Assembly: GCA_038503035.1 (NCBI GenBank) | Contig: JAVSML010020787.1 | Coordinates: 1-64,000, forward strand | DNA: 64,000 nt | Direction: 5' to 3' | Origin: Crocodylus rhombifer | Taxonomy: Eukaryota; Chordata; Crocodylia; Crocodylidae | Shown here: positions 33,483 to 45,608 of the stretch, in pieces | Numbering within the stretch: the first letter of the stretch is position 1 | Layout of the letters: each line of letters opens with the position of its first letter | Notes under the pieces: model-generated | Seen by the model: only the letters and a program-made list of their open reading frames with translations | What the model was told of the DNA's origin: nothing | The model's database searches: none | Translations under genes and position numbers: made by a program

Positions 33483-34575
33483 ATCTCATAGATTTCATAG
33501 ACATTACAGCTGGAAGGGACCTCAAAAGATCATCAAGTCCAGCCCCCTGCCCGAAGGGCAGGAAGTCAGCTGGGGCCATAAGATCCCAGCAAGATAAGCA
33601 TCCAATTTACTCTTGAAGGTGTTCAATGTATGTGTCTGAACCACCTCTGATGACAGGCTGTTCCAGACCTTGGGGGCTCGGACAGTAAAGATATTCTTCC
33701 TTATGCCTAGCCTGAAACAGTCTTGCAGTAGCTTGTAACCGTTCGATCTCATCATCCCTTGGGGTGCTCTGGTGAACAAATGTTCCCCCAGATACCAGTG
33801 GTCACCCCTGATAAACTTATAGGTGGCCATCAGATCACCCCTGAGCCTGCACTTTTCCAGGCTAAAGAGCCCCATGGCTCTCAGCCTGTGGTCATAAGGT
33901 CTGTTTTCCTGACCTTTGATCATGCGCGTGGCTCTTCTCTGGACTCTCTCAAGTTTCTCCACATCCTTTTTGAATCGTGCAGCCCAAAACTGGATGCAGT
34001 ACTCCAGCTGTGGCCTCACCAAGGCCAAGTACAAGAGGAGAATGATGCCCCGGGATTTGCTTGAGAAGCATCTATGGATGCAAGCCAGCATTTTGCTCAC
34101 TTTACTAGCCGCAGCGTCGCATTGCAGGCTCATGTTCATCTTGTGGTCAATGATGGCCCCCAAATCTCTTTCTTCCGTAGTGCTAGCCAGCGTAGCACTG
34201 CCGAGCCTATAAGGGTGCTGCAGGTTTTGCCTCCCAAGGTGGAGAACCTTGCATTTTTCAGAGTTAAACACCATCAGGTTCTTGTCCGCCCATTTGCTGA
34301 GCTTGTCCAGGTCAGCCTGGATCGCCCGCCTGTCTTCAGGTGTGGATGCTTTGCCCCAGAGTTTGGTGTCATCGGCGAACTTGGCCAGTCGACTTCTGAC
34401 TCAAACGTCCACATCATTAATGAAGATGTCGAAAAATCTGGGCACAAGGACAGAGCCTTGGGGGACCCCACTGGTCACAGGGCACCATGATGATTGACTT
34501 CCATCAATTACTACCCTCTGTGTCCGACCACAGAGCCAATTTCCCAGCCAGCAGATCGAATCTGATGGAGTTAAG
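33483..34575 (-). mobile_element. CR1 LINE, RT C-terminal half with FADD
   Basis: A 250-codon minus-strand frame (33522-34274) encodes VFNSEKCKVLHLGRQNL, LYLALVRPQLEYCIQFWAA, ATRMIKGQENRPYDHRL and the C-terminal KVWNSLSSEVVQTHT block. Upstream in other frames are FADD (complement of gttcgccgatgac region near 34370) and [11 protein letters not shown]. The 3' tail is catagatttcatagacatta. It lies about 4 kb inside the CpG island in the presumed BAIAP3 5' intron. Confidence 0.92.
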
Positions 34576-35442
34576 AGGAACAAAACCCGTGCACTAAATC
34601 CTCAGGCTACCCTTACATGGTAATGAAACAAGTCACTAATATGAAGAATTTCAGCCACTTCAGTGAGATATTTTAAATTGTTTTGGGATTTTGTTTTCAG
34701 AGTTCCCCTCAAAGAAAAGAGGGTTACACAGCCTCTGAGTGGCAAAGTTCATGACACAAACCCCAAGCAAAGACTGGCTAAGGGCTGTCCTAAAACAAGA
34801 GAGGTAGACATTCCCAGGTGCTGCCTCAGTTCGAAATGTAACAATATTGTGCCTCGTGGGTCTTTACTGGCACTATCATTTACCAGACACCATATTGGAA
34901 GTGGGGGAAAGGAAAAAAATAGTTTTGAGGACCAATAAGCTTGCTGTTTCCAAATGGATGCAGCAAGGTACAGCAGCTATAATTTACAGAGAGAAGTGTT
35001 TGAAGGTGTTGCTACATTTTTATACCCAAGAAAAACTAGGAATAATTATAATAATTCTATGTAGGATACATCTTGAATAACTTTACCCAAGAATAATTTA
35101 TACTAAATTAATGATGATGTTTAAGTATATAAAAGAGGAGTACTGCATTTAGTGATTTACAATGTTCAGAGACTGGATTCCCCAGATATGAGACCCTGAG
35201 AATCAAAATGAATCTGAGAGACTAGCAAAGATGCATAAAACATGCCTCTAGAGGGGACAGAACCAGAATCAGCAAAAGAGAGAGAGGACCCCGCTGACAG
35301 CCTGCCTTCCATCATCCATGCTATGTTTCAAGCCAAGAAAAGACAGAGAATTCTGATCTGATACTTTAACACAGAGCTACTAGACACCTCAGATTAAAGT
35401 AAAACACCACCTGACAGCCTAATTTGTACAGTAGTTCTGAGG

Positions 35443-35630
35443 CAGGGGTGGGTAAAGTGCGGCCCAGGGGCCAGATGCAGCCTGCTAGGCCATTCTATCC
35501 AGCCAGCGGGGCCCCTAAAAAATTTTAAAAAGTGAATATTAATCTGCCCTGGGCTGCCTGTCATGCAGCCCTCAATGGCTTGCCAAAACTCAGTAAGCAG
35601 CCCTCCACCCAAAATAATTGCCCGTCCCTG
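35443..35630. mobile_element. hAT-like MITE with perfect 8-bp target duplication
   Basis: 188 bp beginning CAGGGGTGGGTAAAGTGCGG and ending GCCCGTCCCTG (inverted CAGGGACGGGCAAT), flanked by identical TTCTGAGG at 35435-35442 and 35631-35638. No transposase is encoded. The exact duplication indicates a comparatively recent insertion. Confidence 0.88.
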
Positions 35631-36064
35631 TTCTGAGGAGATATCAAAAGAATACATTCTTGGTTAAATGTTTCTATCTTAGGACCTCCAGAGTCTCCAA
35701 GCTCTTTCTAGGATTTTCAGAGGTTCTTAAAGCTACCAACCTATTATCTTCCAAAGGATTCAAGGACAGACAGCCGGAAAAACAACAAAAATCTGCACCA
35801 AGCTTTGGGCTCTCTTCTGTAACCCAAACTCATGCTGCATTAACATCATGCTGTACTGACATTCACAAGCAATACTTTGCTGCTTATAGGTAGACACAGC
35901 TACAACCAAAAGCCCAGCCCTTGCCTGCCCATGTCCTTAGATCACCATGTCTACAACTAAAAACCCTTGCTGCTTATAGAGTACTCTATAATTGTCTCTG
36001 AAAAAAATTAGATCAAAAGCTCCTAAAGACCTAGCCCTAAAGATCAGAATTAAAGATCTTCTTG

Positions 36065-36175
36065 TTGTAATTCCATACACCATATAAGGTAGGCCGGATG
36101 GCACTTTAGAGATTAACTGATTTTGAGGGGCACGACCTTTTGTAGGCAACAACATACTTCATCCAATGCTATGAA
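36065..36175 (+). repeat. Interspersed repeat with 'cactttagagattaactga' motif
   Basis: The phrases ggatggcactttagagatta and tacttcatccaatgctatga match a repeat common in reptile genomes (ctttaaagactaac...acttcatcagatgc style). Only one copy of about 110 bp is seen. Confidence 0.5.
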
Positions 36176-36219
36176 TGGACTCAAACATGGCTACATTACA
36201 GCACCTCACCAGGTAATAA

Positions 36220-36442
36220 TAGTTTCATAGTTGGCAGGAAAGAGTACTGGGGTTAAACGACGCCAGCAAGGTATACAGCTAGGCTCCTCTTAAAGACCCC
36301 CAGGGTAGAAGCCAGCACTACTTCTCTCGGAAGTTGGTTCCAGATCCTAGCAGCCCTGACCGTGACATTGCACCTCCTGATGTCTAGTCTGAATCTCCCC
36401 TCTGCCACCCTGTGACCGTTATTTCTAGTCACTCCTGGTAGT
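36220..36442 (-). mobile_element. CR1 LINE 3' fragment
   Basis: It starts at atagtttcatagttggcagg and continues through aagagtactggggttaaacg and gtgaccgttatttctagtca, all typical of the CR1 3' end seen at 24033 and 26487. A few tens of bases of the usual tail are deleted ('gttggcaggaaag'). Confidence 0.85.
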
Positions 36443-37188
36443 AAATTTCCTAAACCAAGCTTTTGTATTACCCGAAATGTATCCTTTATGGTTTAGCTTC
36501 TTAACAAAATCATCTAAAGACATTCAACATTTATCTTTTTATATGTATTACCTAACTACATTCCAGAAATTATTTCAGAAATCCACAGAAAGTCTTGGTT
36601 AATTCTTAATGTACAACTGAAATAAGCTATTGATGCTCATTTCGAAACAGTAAAGCTTTCAAAATAGTCTTCTAACTGTATATCATCATGCACTAAACAA
36701 ATCATGCAAACTGGTATGAGACAGTAAAACACAAGAATTTACCCCAAGGAAAATAAAATAATTCTTCTAAAAATAAGATCCCACACTCCCCCTTGTTAAA
36801 AAAAAAGGTAAGATTTTCTCCCAGAATTGTATCAGACTGTTTGTGTTTTGTCTCCTCTGCATTGCAGATGCACGGCACATCTTTCTTTCTGTATTCTCTC
36901 TAATACACACAAAACAAACATAAGCACAGGGATCCCATCATCTTAATATTTGTAGGAAATGTGAAATGCAGCCTGCAATGGGGAGCTGGGTCTACAGAGG
37001 TCACATTGCCTCCCTACTGGCACTGGAATTGGGAAACCAGAATTGGAAAATCAGATTTTTAAATAAAAGCAACTAGAGTAATCAATTAATAAGAGGCTAC
37101 TGTCACTTAATCAAATTAGCTGTATATAAAGATTATATATTCTGCTTAGTGCAAAGCCTTGGGATTGAAAAAAAATTAATGCGTTTAC

Positions 37189-37476
37189 CTGGAGTATGCA
37201 TTATCCAAACTTAACATAGCAACACTCATTAAGTGCAGAATGATGTCAGTGGTAGTAAGCCCTGAAATGGACCGTCCCTATCACTTCCAAGGCTTCAAAC
37301 ACTCAGAGCAGCTGTCAGAAGCCTCGAATCTAGTGAACTTTGAGGCTGCGGCAGTAAGTCTTGAACAACTTGAATCTTTGGGTTTCACAAGGCAGCAGCT
37401 GTATAAGAAACAGCCTCATTTGTTACTCTGTACAACAACCCACCACCCGTCCTACACAGCAAGTGAGGCAGGTATC
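37189..37476 (-). other. Candidate non-coding exon (possible alternative BAIAP3 5' UTR exon)
   Basis: On the minus strand a good acceptor (ctttacag|GATAC) and a good donor (CTCCAG|GTAAAC) are 288 bp apart, in non-repetitive sequence 400-1200 bp downstream of the CpG island in gene direction. All three minus frames contain stops, so it could only be untranslated. On the plus strand the same stretch carries an 80-codon open frame (37240-37482) that I do not recognise. Either could be chance. Confidence 0.25.
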
Positions 37477-37719
37477 CTGTAAAGAAAACAACCAGACCTA
37501 GACAAAAACACGTGCATCACAACCCTGAGGCACAGAATGGGTTTCAATTAAAGAGTACAGACATCCTCTTGATTCTGGCATTTTCTAATGTTTGAGTGTT
37601 TAACTCTGCAACCTTAATACAGTACCGGTCTTTTAAACTCACTTGTAAGAAATAAATAATATATTAGACTGGCATTTGTACTAAAGCCAGGCTGCTCTGA
37701 GCGTCTGGAGCCAAGGGTG

Positions 37720-38850
37720 GAAGCTGAGGCGTCCCAGGTGTGTGGTGCCCTGAGCCACAGAGAGGTGTCCGCAGGCTGGGGCAAGAGGTTGCCTTAAACC
37801 TCTCATCTGCCCCCAAGGCACCAGCAGATCCTACACCAAGCAAGGATGTAAAACCTCTCCCTCAGGGGCAGGCTGCAGCTGGGGAGGCGGCTCCTGCCCG
37901 GCGCCCGGCTCGCCCCCGCACGGAAAGAAGCCCTCACCGGGGCGGTGTCTGCAGCCGTCCCGGCAAGCCCCGGCGGCTGTGCCCGGCCCGGGGCGCGCTC
38001 CTCACTCGGCCCGCGGGGCCCCTCACCTCCCGGGAGCGCGCGGCGAGCCCTGCCCGGGTTTGGTGCCCACCTGTGGGGACCGCTCCCCGGGGTTCGCTGC
38101 CCCGGAGCCGAAGGACGGGCTCCGAGCCCGAGCGCCTGCAGGAAAGGACCTGGCGGTTTTGATTTCCCAGCTGGTGTAATACAAGGGGTCGTGTCTGGAC
38201 TACGGGTCGCAGATTTGGGCGCGCCTCGTTCCCCAGCCCGGCCCAGGAACACGGCGGGCCGGGGCAAGACCCCGCGGCGCCGACACGGGCCGGGCACAGC
38301 GGACACGACACCCCCGCCCCGCCCCTCAGAGCCGCTTCCCGCCCGCCCGCTCGTACACCTCGTCCCCGCGCTGCGGCAGCGCCCGCACCAGGCCCGGCTC
38401 GGCCCTACCTGTCGCCTCAGCTGCAGACGGGGGGGGGGGGGGGGCGGCGGCGGCAGGAGGACGCTCCGCCCGCGGGTCCTTCGCGGCTCCAGAGCCCGGC
38501 GGCCGGGCCCGCTAGTGGGGAGCCCTCGGCTCGGCTCGCAGGACCCGGGCCTAGAGCCAGGCCGCCCGCGCCCCGCCCTCACCTCGCCAGCCCGCAGCTC
38601 CTTGCCGGTCTGCGCCGCGGGGGTTGCGCGGGGCCGCCCTCGGCCTCGCCCGCACCTCAGGCGGCGGCGGACCGTCCGTGCCAGCGCCTAGCAGCACCTG
38701 GGCATCTCCACAACCTGGGTTGGCAAAGGAGACGGGAGCGACGTCGCCGCAGCACCCCCCCCCGCCCTTCCCCGGACCCGCCCAGGCGGCGAGGAGAAAG
38801 CGCGGGGGGAGGAGGAGGGCAGATGCAGGAGCTGCGCATTCTCCAAACAT
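37720..38850. promoter_or_regulatory. CpG island, probable BAIAP3 promoter and 5' UTR exon
   Basis: The block is very rich in G, C and CpG (densest about 37860-38830) in an otherwise AT-rich window, the usual mark of a housekeeping-type vertebrate promoter. On the minus strand several donor-like sites occur: GACAG|GTAGGG (exon edge at 38409), GCGAG|GTGAGG (near 38580) and GGGAG|GTGAGG (near 38026). The first resembles the consensus best and could end the non-coding first exon of BAIAP3, whose start codon is at 25837. A run of 16 G (38429-38444) followed by CGG repeats lies just upstream of that donor. The long open frames through the island are explained by base composition. No TATA box stands out. 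The transcription start cannot be placed from sequence alone. Confidence 0.7.
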
Positions 38851-39811
38851 ACTCAAAGCGTTTAGTCGCCTAAATTTAAACATTATGGGGGGAAAAAAAC
38901 AGATCATCAAAGCAATAGCTGGCAATTTCTGATGTTGCCTTCTCTCTCGAAGGACAACGAGGCCATCTGCTATCATTAGCTGTCTTTAATAAATGGATGG
39001 CGGTGGCATCAATTATAAATGACTGGTAATGGAATAATAAATGCAACTTCAGCGAGACTGATCTGAATTCAAAGGTAATCCAAGGCGATGTGACCTTCCC
39101 TTGAGGCCAGAAGATTCCTGATAGCTTCCACCCAATCATCTACATGCAGCTTCCAGGCAGTGCTGGGCCAACTTCCCCTAGCTACTCACATCAGAGATCC
39201 AGAACCATCACTAAACATTTTGCTTAATTGAAATGTAATTAACCCTAGATGAAATCTGGCCTGCCCAGCTGTTTCTTAATATAGCTGAATTCAGGGAAGT
39301 GAAACATTCACTTACAATTACTGAAGATGTACAGGAACACTCAGACTTAATAATGCAGATAAACCAAAAATGCACAGCTATCATTCTCCCAGCAAGCCAC
39401 AAACAAATCCAATGTCAGGTCACAGGTTCTGGTTAATTTTTAGGGGACAGTTTTCATTTTAATTAAATTTATGTGAGCTTCAAAATGAAAAACTAAAAAT
39501 GCTTGATTTAAAATGCATTAAAACAAAACTTATTTTTTAAATACTCTTTTTCATGTCACAACAATTTGATGCACATTCAAGACATTTTGACCGAGTCAAA
39601 TCTGTATTTTGTGATGAAACATCTGAGAAAAAGTTTTCACTGAACTGTACTTATTCGAGGAGAAGCACAGAAAAAGCACTGCCGTTATTCTTCAGGTGCC
39701 AGCCATGCACGTTACAGGACTGTTTAAGTTACTGTGCTGGACATGTCTGCATTAGCACAGCTACAGGGCAGATCTGGGCTAACACTGAGGTTCAGCTCAC
39801 ACACAGCAATG

Positions 39812-39824
39812 GGGGGGGGGGGGA
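39812..39824. repeat. Poly(G) run
   Basis: An uninterrupted G tract of about 12-13 bases in intergenic sequence; a potential quadruplex or assembly weak spot. Confidence 0.8.
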
Positions 39825-39894
39825 ATCTGTTGTGTAAAACAAACAGGTTCACTCTGCCTTCACAGACTGATTTTCATTGATATTAAAGGCCAAA

Positions 39895-40212
39895 TTCAAA
39901 GAGGGACTTAAATACCCAAAGGGTGATAATAGCAAGCATGGAGATGGGCTTTGCTCTGTGACCATAGGGGACAGGACCAGGAGCAATGGCCCTGAGCTGT
40001 AGCAGAGGAAATTTAGGGTGGAGATTTCTGACTCTGAGGGTGGTCACGCATTGGAGCAGGCTGCCTAGGGAAGTTAGAGAATCGCCATCCCTGGACATTT
40101 TCAAGAGCAAGTTGGATAGACACTTGGTAGGGATGGTCAGGGATGAACAGGGGGCTGGCTGCACAAGATTACCCCAAGAGGTCCCTTCCATCCCTATTTC
40201 CCTCTGATCCTG
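39895..40212 (+). mobile_element. CR1 LINE 3' fragment
   Basis: The plus-strand peptide FLTLRVVTHWSRLPREVRES, then PSLDIFKSKLDRHLVGMVRD, is the CR1 ORF2 C-terminus. It is followed by the tail ccaagaggtcccttccatcc. It lies just upstream of the CpG island in intergenic DNA. Confidence 0.87.
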
Positions 40213-43200
40213 TGCCTAAGTCCAACATTTACAGATCCTTAAGAATTCTGCTTGGTTGCCATTTAGCACCAAGGCCATCTAAATTAGCTCAGCACATAGT
40301 ATTTTTCCCGGAAAACTCCCAGGCACCTACGTGTCTGAGGGCATGCTTGTCAAAACCTAAATCCCGAGATGCTGACAATTCAGCACTAAAGCCACTTTGG
40401 AATTCACAAAGCAGGCATTCTCCTGACACTTTAAGCGGGGCACAATCCAGTGATTACTCTCAGGATGCATCTAATTGCCATGAAAGACAACCATGAGAAG
40501 AAGCCCCCTTATGCCCAGTAGTCAAGCAGTTGGAGTATTCACATGGGACACACAAAAACAATTCTGTTCATCTTCCCTTTCCGCCCAGTTTAGAGCAGGG
40601 ACCTTACTGAGAGCACAAAGACCACTAGGCTACTTGCTAGTCTAGGCTGGATCTCTCAGTTTCATATATTAAAGCTCTTCCACTCAATATGAAATAATTA
40701 ACTGTTCCACGGGCCAGAAAGTAAGCATGACTCTTTAGCTGCTCCGAAGGAGGAAATGGGATATCTGAGCCAGGAACCATCACATTCCAACAATGCTCTA
40801 ACCAGTAAAAGGGCAGCACTAGAAGCACCACCGCTGGTTTTCATGGGAGAGGTACCCCAGTGCAGCCCGGAGTTAGGTGACCTAACTCCCCGAGAGGGAC
40901 AGTTTAATCTACACACTTCCCCACAGCATTTCAGACTGGCTAAGTCAGGCAGCAGCATCTGCTCAGTTTGCTTGCTTCTGTAAATCCCAGTTGTAGGTGT
41001 TTAGCTCTCTTGACAGTTTATAGAAAAGAACATGACAGGCTTGAGCTCTAGTAGACAACAGGGTCCCTATAAATTAGCTTTTGCAGTGCTCACCTGTGAT
41101 GCCCCACAATCCCTTTGTGGATTTAAAATCTGGCAATGCTGGGCTAAAAAATTAGTATAAGGAATTTGACCAGAAGTGACTGCACAGCAAAATGTAAGAA
41201 TATGGCAGTGGCTTTTGGGTCCTTAGCATATGATCAGATCACTATAACTATCAAATAGTCTGCTCATTTTACTCAGTGTCACTTCTTACAACTTTAATGG
41301 CTTCAGTTGAATTCCACCTGAGCACCACCACTCCAAACATCCTTGCTGTTGGCAGATTTAGATGTCTGATGCAGCTGAACAGAGACTGAGTGAACAGCAA
41401 AGTCCCGAGGCGGATAGTCAAGAATAAAAAAGAAAAAGGAATCATTTTTAAATGACATCAAGAACAGGCGAAAGTTGGATAATATTTGAACAAATTACAA
41501 TGGCGGGGTTTTGTTGTTGGTTTCAAGGGCTAGGTGATTTTCCAAACCCCAGTGCGTGCATGTTGCTTGATTATATTGTAAGCCAACTACGTGCTTACAA
41601 GACATTTGGCACAAAATCAGGTACAGTACTTGATAAATAACCAGTACCAACAATGTAACTGATGGGATGCCAGTAACTTAGTAATCCCCGAAAGTCAGAT
41701 ATACCAACCCCCACCCCCCCAACAACCTTTCTTTATGAAAAAGGAGGCAGAAATAGTAAATGAGGTACAAGTGTCCAAAATAGGTAAAAATGGCAGATTA
41801 CAGGAATATGCAAACTTCCACAGAAGCTCCATCTTAGAAAGAAAGAGGGAAAAGCCAAGCCCTTCCTGCCTATGGCACGTAGATACTCGTGCATATTCCC
41901 TCACTGGCTGTCACTTCTGGTTGTCTTAATGAGCCCTGCTCTTTTGAAGTGCCCAGGATTGCTACGTTCAGTTTATAATGAAAAACTAATTCGGGAGCAA
42001 CTGACATAAGCAATTAAATTGAATTATCGGGAAAAAGGAACCATCGTTTTAAATACAGGCAGCTTGTTTCTAAGCAATACATTACTGACATTTTGCACTA
42101 TTTATTTGGAACATAGAAGGTGATCTCTCAGGAAGCAGATTTCCACAGAGACTGGATTTCTTTACCTTTAATACTAGCAGCACAGCCTGAAACTTGTTGT
42201 TAGCAATTCAAAATCATATTAAAAAGAAAGATAACAAAAGTTCTCCCCTTAAAAATGAGATTCACAATCATTTTCTATCATAAATATAATTAAAATATGG
42301 AAAGCCTTAGTTGCTATAGGCAAGCTCACTGGCATTTTGGAAACTACTGCTTACTATACATGGCTTACATTCTCTTTTCTTTTCCCTGGTTTCGGTCAGT
42401 TTTACGTGTAGATGTCTTTTGCGGACAAGCCAGGTCCAGTACATCAAACAATAATAGAATTCCTCCTCCAGAGCAGGGGCTCCAGGAAGGAAGAATCTGT
42501 TCACCATAGCATATCTTTAAAGAGGATACCAGGCAAGTACTTTCCCAGCCAAGAAATGCCACTGATGCAAAGGACTTGAACAACAGGATCAGATCAGTAA
42601 ACTATTTAAAGTTCATAACCTATTTATGGCAGTGGCTGGGACCAGGTATTTTGGGGGAAGGTGCCAGAAACTCAGGTGGACAATTGGAACAAATTTTTGT
42701 TCCCCACCCTCAAATTACTGTACCAAATCTAAAGGACATAATATATAGACCATGTAATATTGTTTAACCCTTTCTAATGTCACTACAGATTTTCCCATTC
42801 CTTAGATAAGAAGTGGACAGCTTATAAATACCTAAGGTTAGATGCAGCTCTGAGTGGCTTTTTGCAGCTTGCATTATTACATGCTGAATGTGCGACAGCC
42901 TTACCAACATCTGTCCACAAGACCATTTACCTTGAAAGAATGTTTGAAGCCTGAAGCATTTTATGATTGATATTTTAAATAATTTCTGCACAGCCTATAT
43001 TGTTTTTTAATATCTTTTTTGCACAAATTGGTTTGAGAGATTGTCATTGGCAGAATTCCCCACCTCCCCTGGCCCTTTCTGGCAGAAAATGAGCTACAGA
43101 AAAAGGACAGGCCTTGGGGGTTTGATACTTAATTCAGAGATATCTTTTTCCAAAATGAGAAGTCTCTGAAATTGAAGACACAGATTGTCTGTGATAAAGG

Positions 43201-44159
43201 AGTACCACAAAGATCAGAAGTCTGTAACATTTGCTGCCTCTCTTGGTAGTTTTGCAATTATTGTCCCCATGTTTCAAAGGTATTTCTAGAGCAACGATCA
43301 CTGTGACATCTGGGCAGAAAGAAACTCCCACTGAAAATACAGGCTTCTGTTGTAGTATAAACCAGGACTGACCAAGGGGCAGACCACAAGAGGTTAGCAT
43401 GTGGCCTCTGGCTCTCACCTTACTGCTGCTACCCTTATTATTCTGACTGCAGCAGCATCTGGGGGCTTCCCCTCCCTCCTCCAGCTTCTGCTGCATGACC
43501 CTGCCCCAGGCAGTGAGGAAGCACACTGCAGGGAGAGCCAGGGGCCTGGAACACCCATGCAGTGCCATGCAGTGCAGAGGGAAAGCCTGCACCCAGGCAG
43601 CTAAAGGCAAGGCAGGGCACCATGCAGGGTGCAGCAGGACGGGGAACCTGCCCACACATTCGGCACAGCGGAGCAGGTCAGGAGCACCCACACATGCATG
43701 CAGCGTGCAGCCAAGGAGGGAGAGGGAAGGCTATATGGCTCCTGATGCTGTGGCTTGTTGGGAGGATGTGGCAATAAGCTTTGCATCTGTCACTAGGGAC
43801 ATTTGGAACTTAACCATGACAGAATGGATAGAAAGCTTCTATTGCTCCAGGAGTGTTGGCTTCTCACGCTTACAAGGAAGTTCCCTTTTGATTTTTAGCT
43901 CTTTAGGATCTATGATGCACAGTTTAGTGATTTTTATTTCATACATCAGAGGAAAAAGCATGTACAAACCAGTATGTTAAAGTAATATATGGTGCAAATC
44001 TCATGCCGCCAATAGTAAAGCATCCTCAGAGTTTCTAAATATCATGCAGTGCAATTTCCTAACTCAAAAACTGCTGTGTCTGAGACAGATGAAATCTATA
44101 TTAGACCTCACCTTAATAAACAGGAACTGAGTTAAGCACAACGAAAAGGGATTTTTTTC

Positions 44160-45608
44160 AAATATCAATAATAAAAGAACCTTAATAATGATAGTGTCCC
44201 ATTATTGGGAGATGACTTCAACAGTAATTCAGAAAAGGCAGAAACATTTAATAAATATTTTTGTTCAGCATTTAAGAAAAAGCCACATTATATCATCATT
44301 CTGTGAAGTGACAAGACACTTCTCATTTAACTATAATGAAGGAAAGTGGTAAGCATCTACTACTAACCTAGATTTAGGAGTTTAAAAAAGATGAACAAGA
44401 AGCTCCGTGGACCATTAAGTTTCTATTATAGCTTTTGAAACACAAAAGAAGTTCCAAAGGACAGGAAGAAAGTTAACATTGTACCAATGTTTTAAAAGGA
44501 TAAATGAGATGACCAGAATAATCACAGACCCTGTCATCCTCACATCAGTCCTAGGTAAAATAATGGGGTGGCTGATATGGGACTGAATTGAAAAAGCATA
44601 AAGGAAGGAATATAGATTTATGGAAAATAGATCTGATCAAATTAATTCAATATCTCTTTCTGATGAGATTACAAGTTTGACTGCTAAAACTAATAGTGCC
44701 GATGTAATACACCTAGAACTCTGTGCATTATTTGACTTAGTGTTATATAACACTGAATTTTGTACCACTAGTTCTACAACCTGGAACAGATTAAATGGAT
44801 TAAAATCTGGTTATCTGTCAAGTCTCAAAACATAATTGTAAATTAAAGTGGGTGTGTTTCTACAGAGGTCCTGCTGAGGTCAGTTCTTGGCTCTACAGTA
44901 TTGAACTTTTCAATGACCTGGAGGAAGATATAAAATCATAACTGATAACAGCTAAGGAACTTCATCTTAAAAAGGAGTGACTCAAAAAGAAAAAAAGGAC
45001 TTGGGGCTGTGATGGATAAATCAGCAGAACATGAGCTCCCTGTGAGATAGAGTCAAAGGACTTGCATAATCCTTGGATCTATAAGAATTGAACCTGGAGG
45101 AGGGAGTATATTAACTCTGTATTTGGCACTGACAATACTACTGGAATGCTGTATCCAGTTCTGCAGTCCAAAATCCAATGGTATTGATAAACTAAAGTTT
45201 TGCAGAGATCCACAGGTTGGAAACCTACCTTACAGTAAGGGACTCCAGAAGCTCAAACTGTTTAACCCAAAAATTAGTTCAAGGGGCAATTTGGTTGTTC
45301 TCAATAATTGCCTACATAGGATGCAGACATTTGATGATAGATAGTTGTCTAGCAGACAGAAGTGAAACAAATCAATGGCTTGAAAATTAAATTAAAATTC
45401 AGACTAAACATCAGACCCAGATTTTTAACAATGAAATAATTAACCACTGGAACAATTTACCCAAGGGCAACTCTTCATTTTCAAATTCAAAATTCAAGAA
45501 GTTTCAGTATATATGCCCTAGGTCAAACTGGAATCAATCCAGGACAGTCTTAGTGACCTCTGCAGGAGACTGACCTACATGGCCCCTTCTGACATTATAA
45601 TGTGCAAC
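44160..45608 (+). mobile_element. Old, heavily decayed CR1 LINE
   Basis: Plus-strand traces run from about 44160 (taataaaagaaccttaataa, gatgaacaagaagctccgtg) through the RT region (aattaattcaatatctcttt near 44640) to a clearer 3' part: ggaatgctgtatccagttct, ccactggaacaatttaccca, ctacatggccccttctgaca. There are many stops and indels. It lies between UBE2I and BAIAP3. Confidence 0.65.

Larger units (their letters stand above)
1..38600 (-). other. BAIAP3: BAIAP3 gene locus, 5' two-thirds of the window (3' part beyond left edge)
   Basis: BAIAP3 (BAI1-associated protein 3) is a Munc13-family C2-domain protein. The family primes and tethers vesicles; BAIAP3 is linked to dense-core vesicle exocytosis and endosome-to-Golgi recycling. 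Twelve minus-strand coding exons (270-362, 4178-4285, 7257-7359, 8275-8352, 8548-8592, 9434-9650, 12738-12804, 14598-14657, 18088-18195, 20339-20425, 21680-21764, 25704-25837) all have GT-AG borders and compatible phases. They sum to 1185 nt, or 395 residues without a stop. The frame closes perfectly, and the order of segments (N-terminal peptide, acidic linker, C2 with SDPY and WDHDDD, then the linker ending in EIPVGGLDKWFKLEP) matches BAIAP3 rather than UNC13D. The later Munc13-homology domains and second C2 domain must lie left of position 1. The 5' UTR probably starts in the CpG island near 38.4 kb. Introns carry most of the repeats listed below. Confidence 0.93.

Noticed and set aside
37803..38691. 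Long overlapping open frames on both strands (up to 259 codons) at 37.8-38.7 kb
   Set aside because: They coincide with the CpG island, overlap in several frames, are Pro/Arg/Gly-rich and have no recognisable domain; GC-rich DNA has few stop codons.
43134..43980. Possible gene with 185-codon minus and 161-codon plus frames
   Set aside because: The frames overlap on both strands in a short GC-rich patch, lack splice context and show no recognisable motif.
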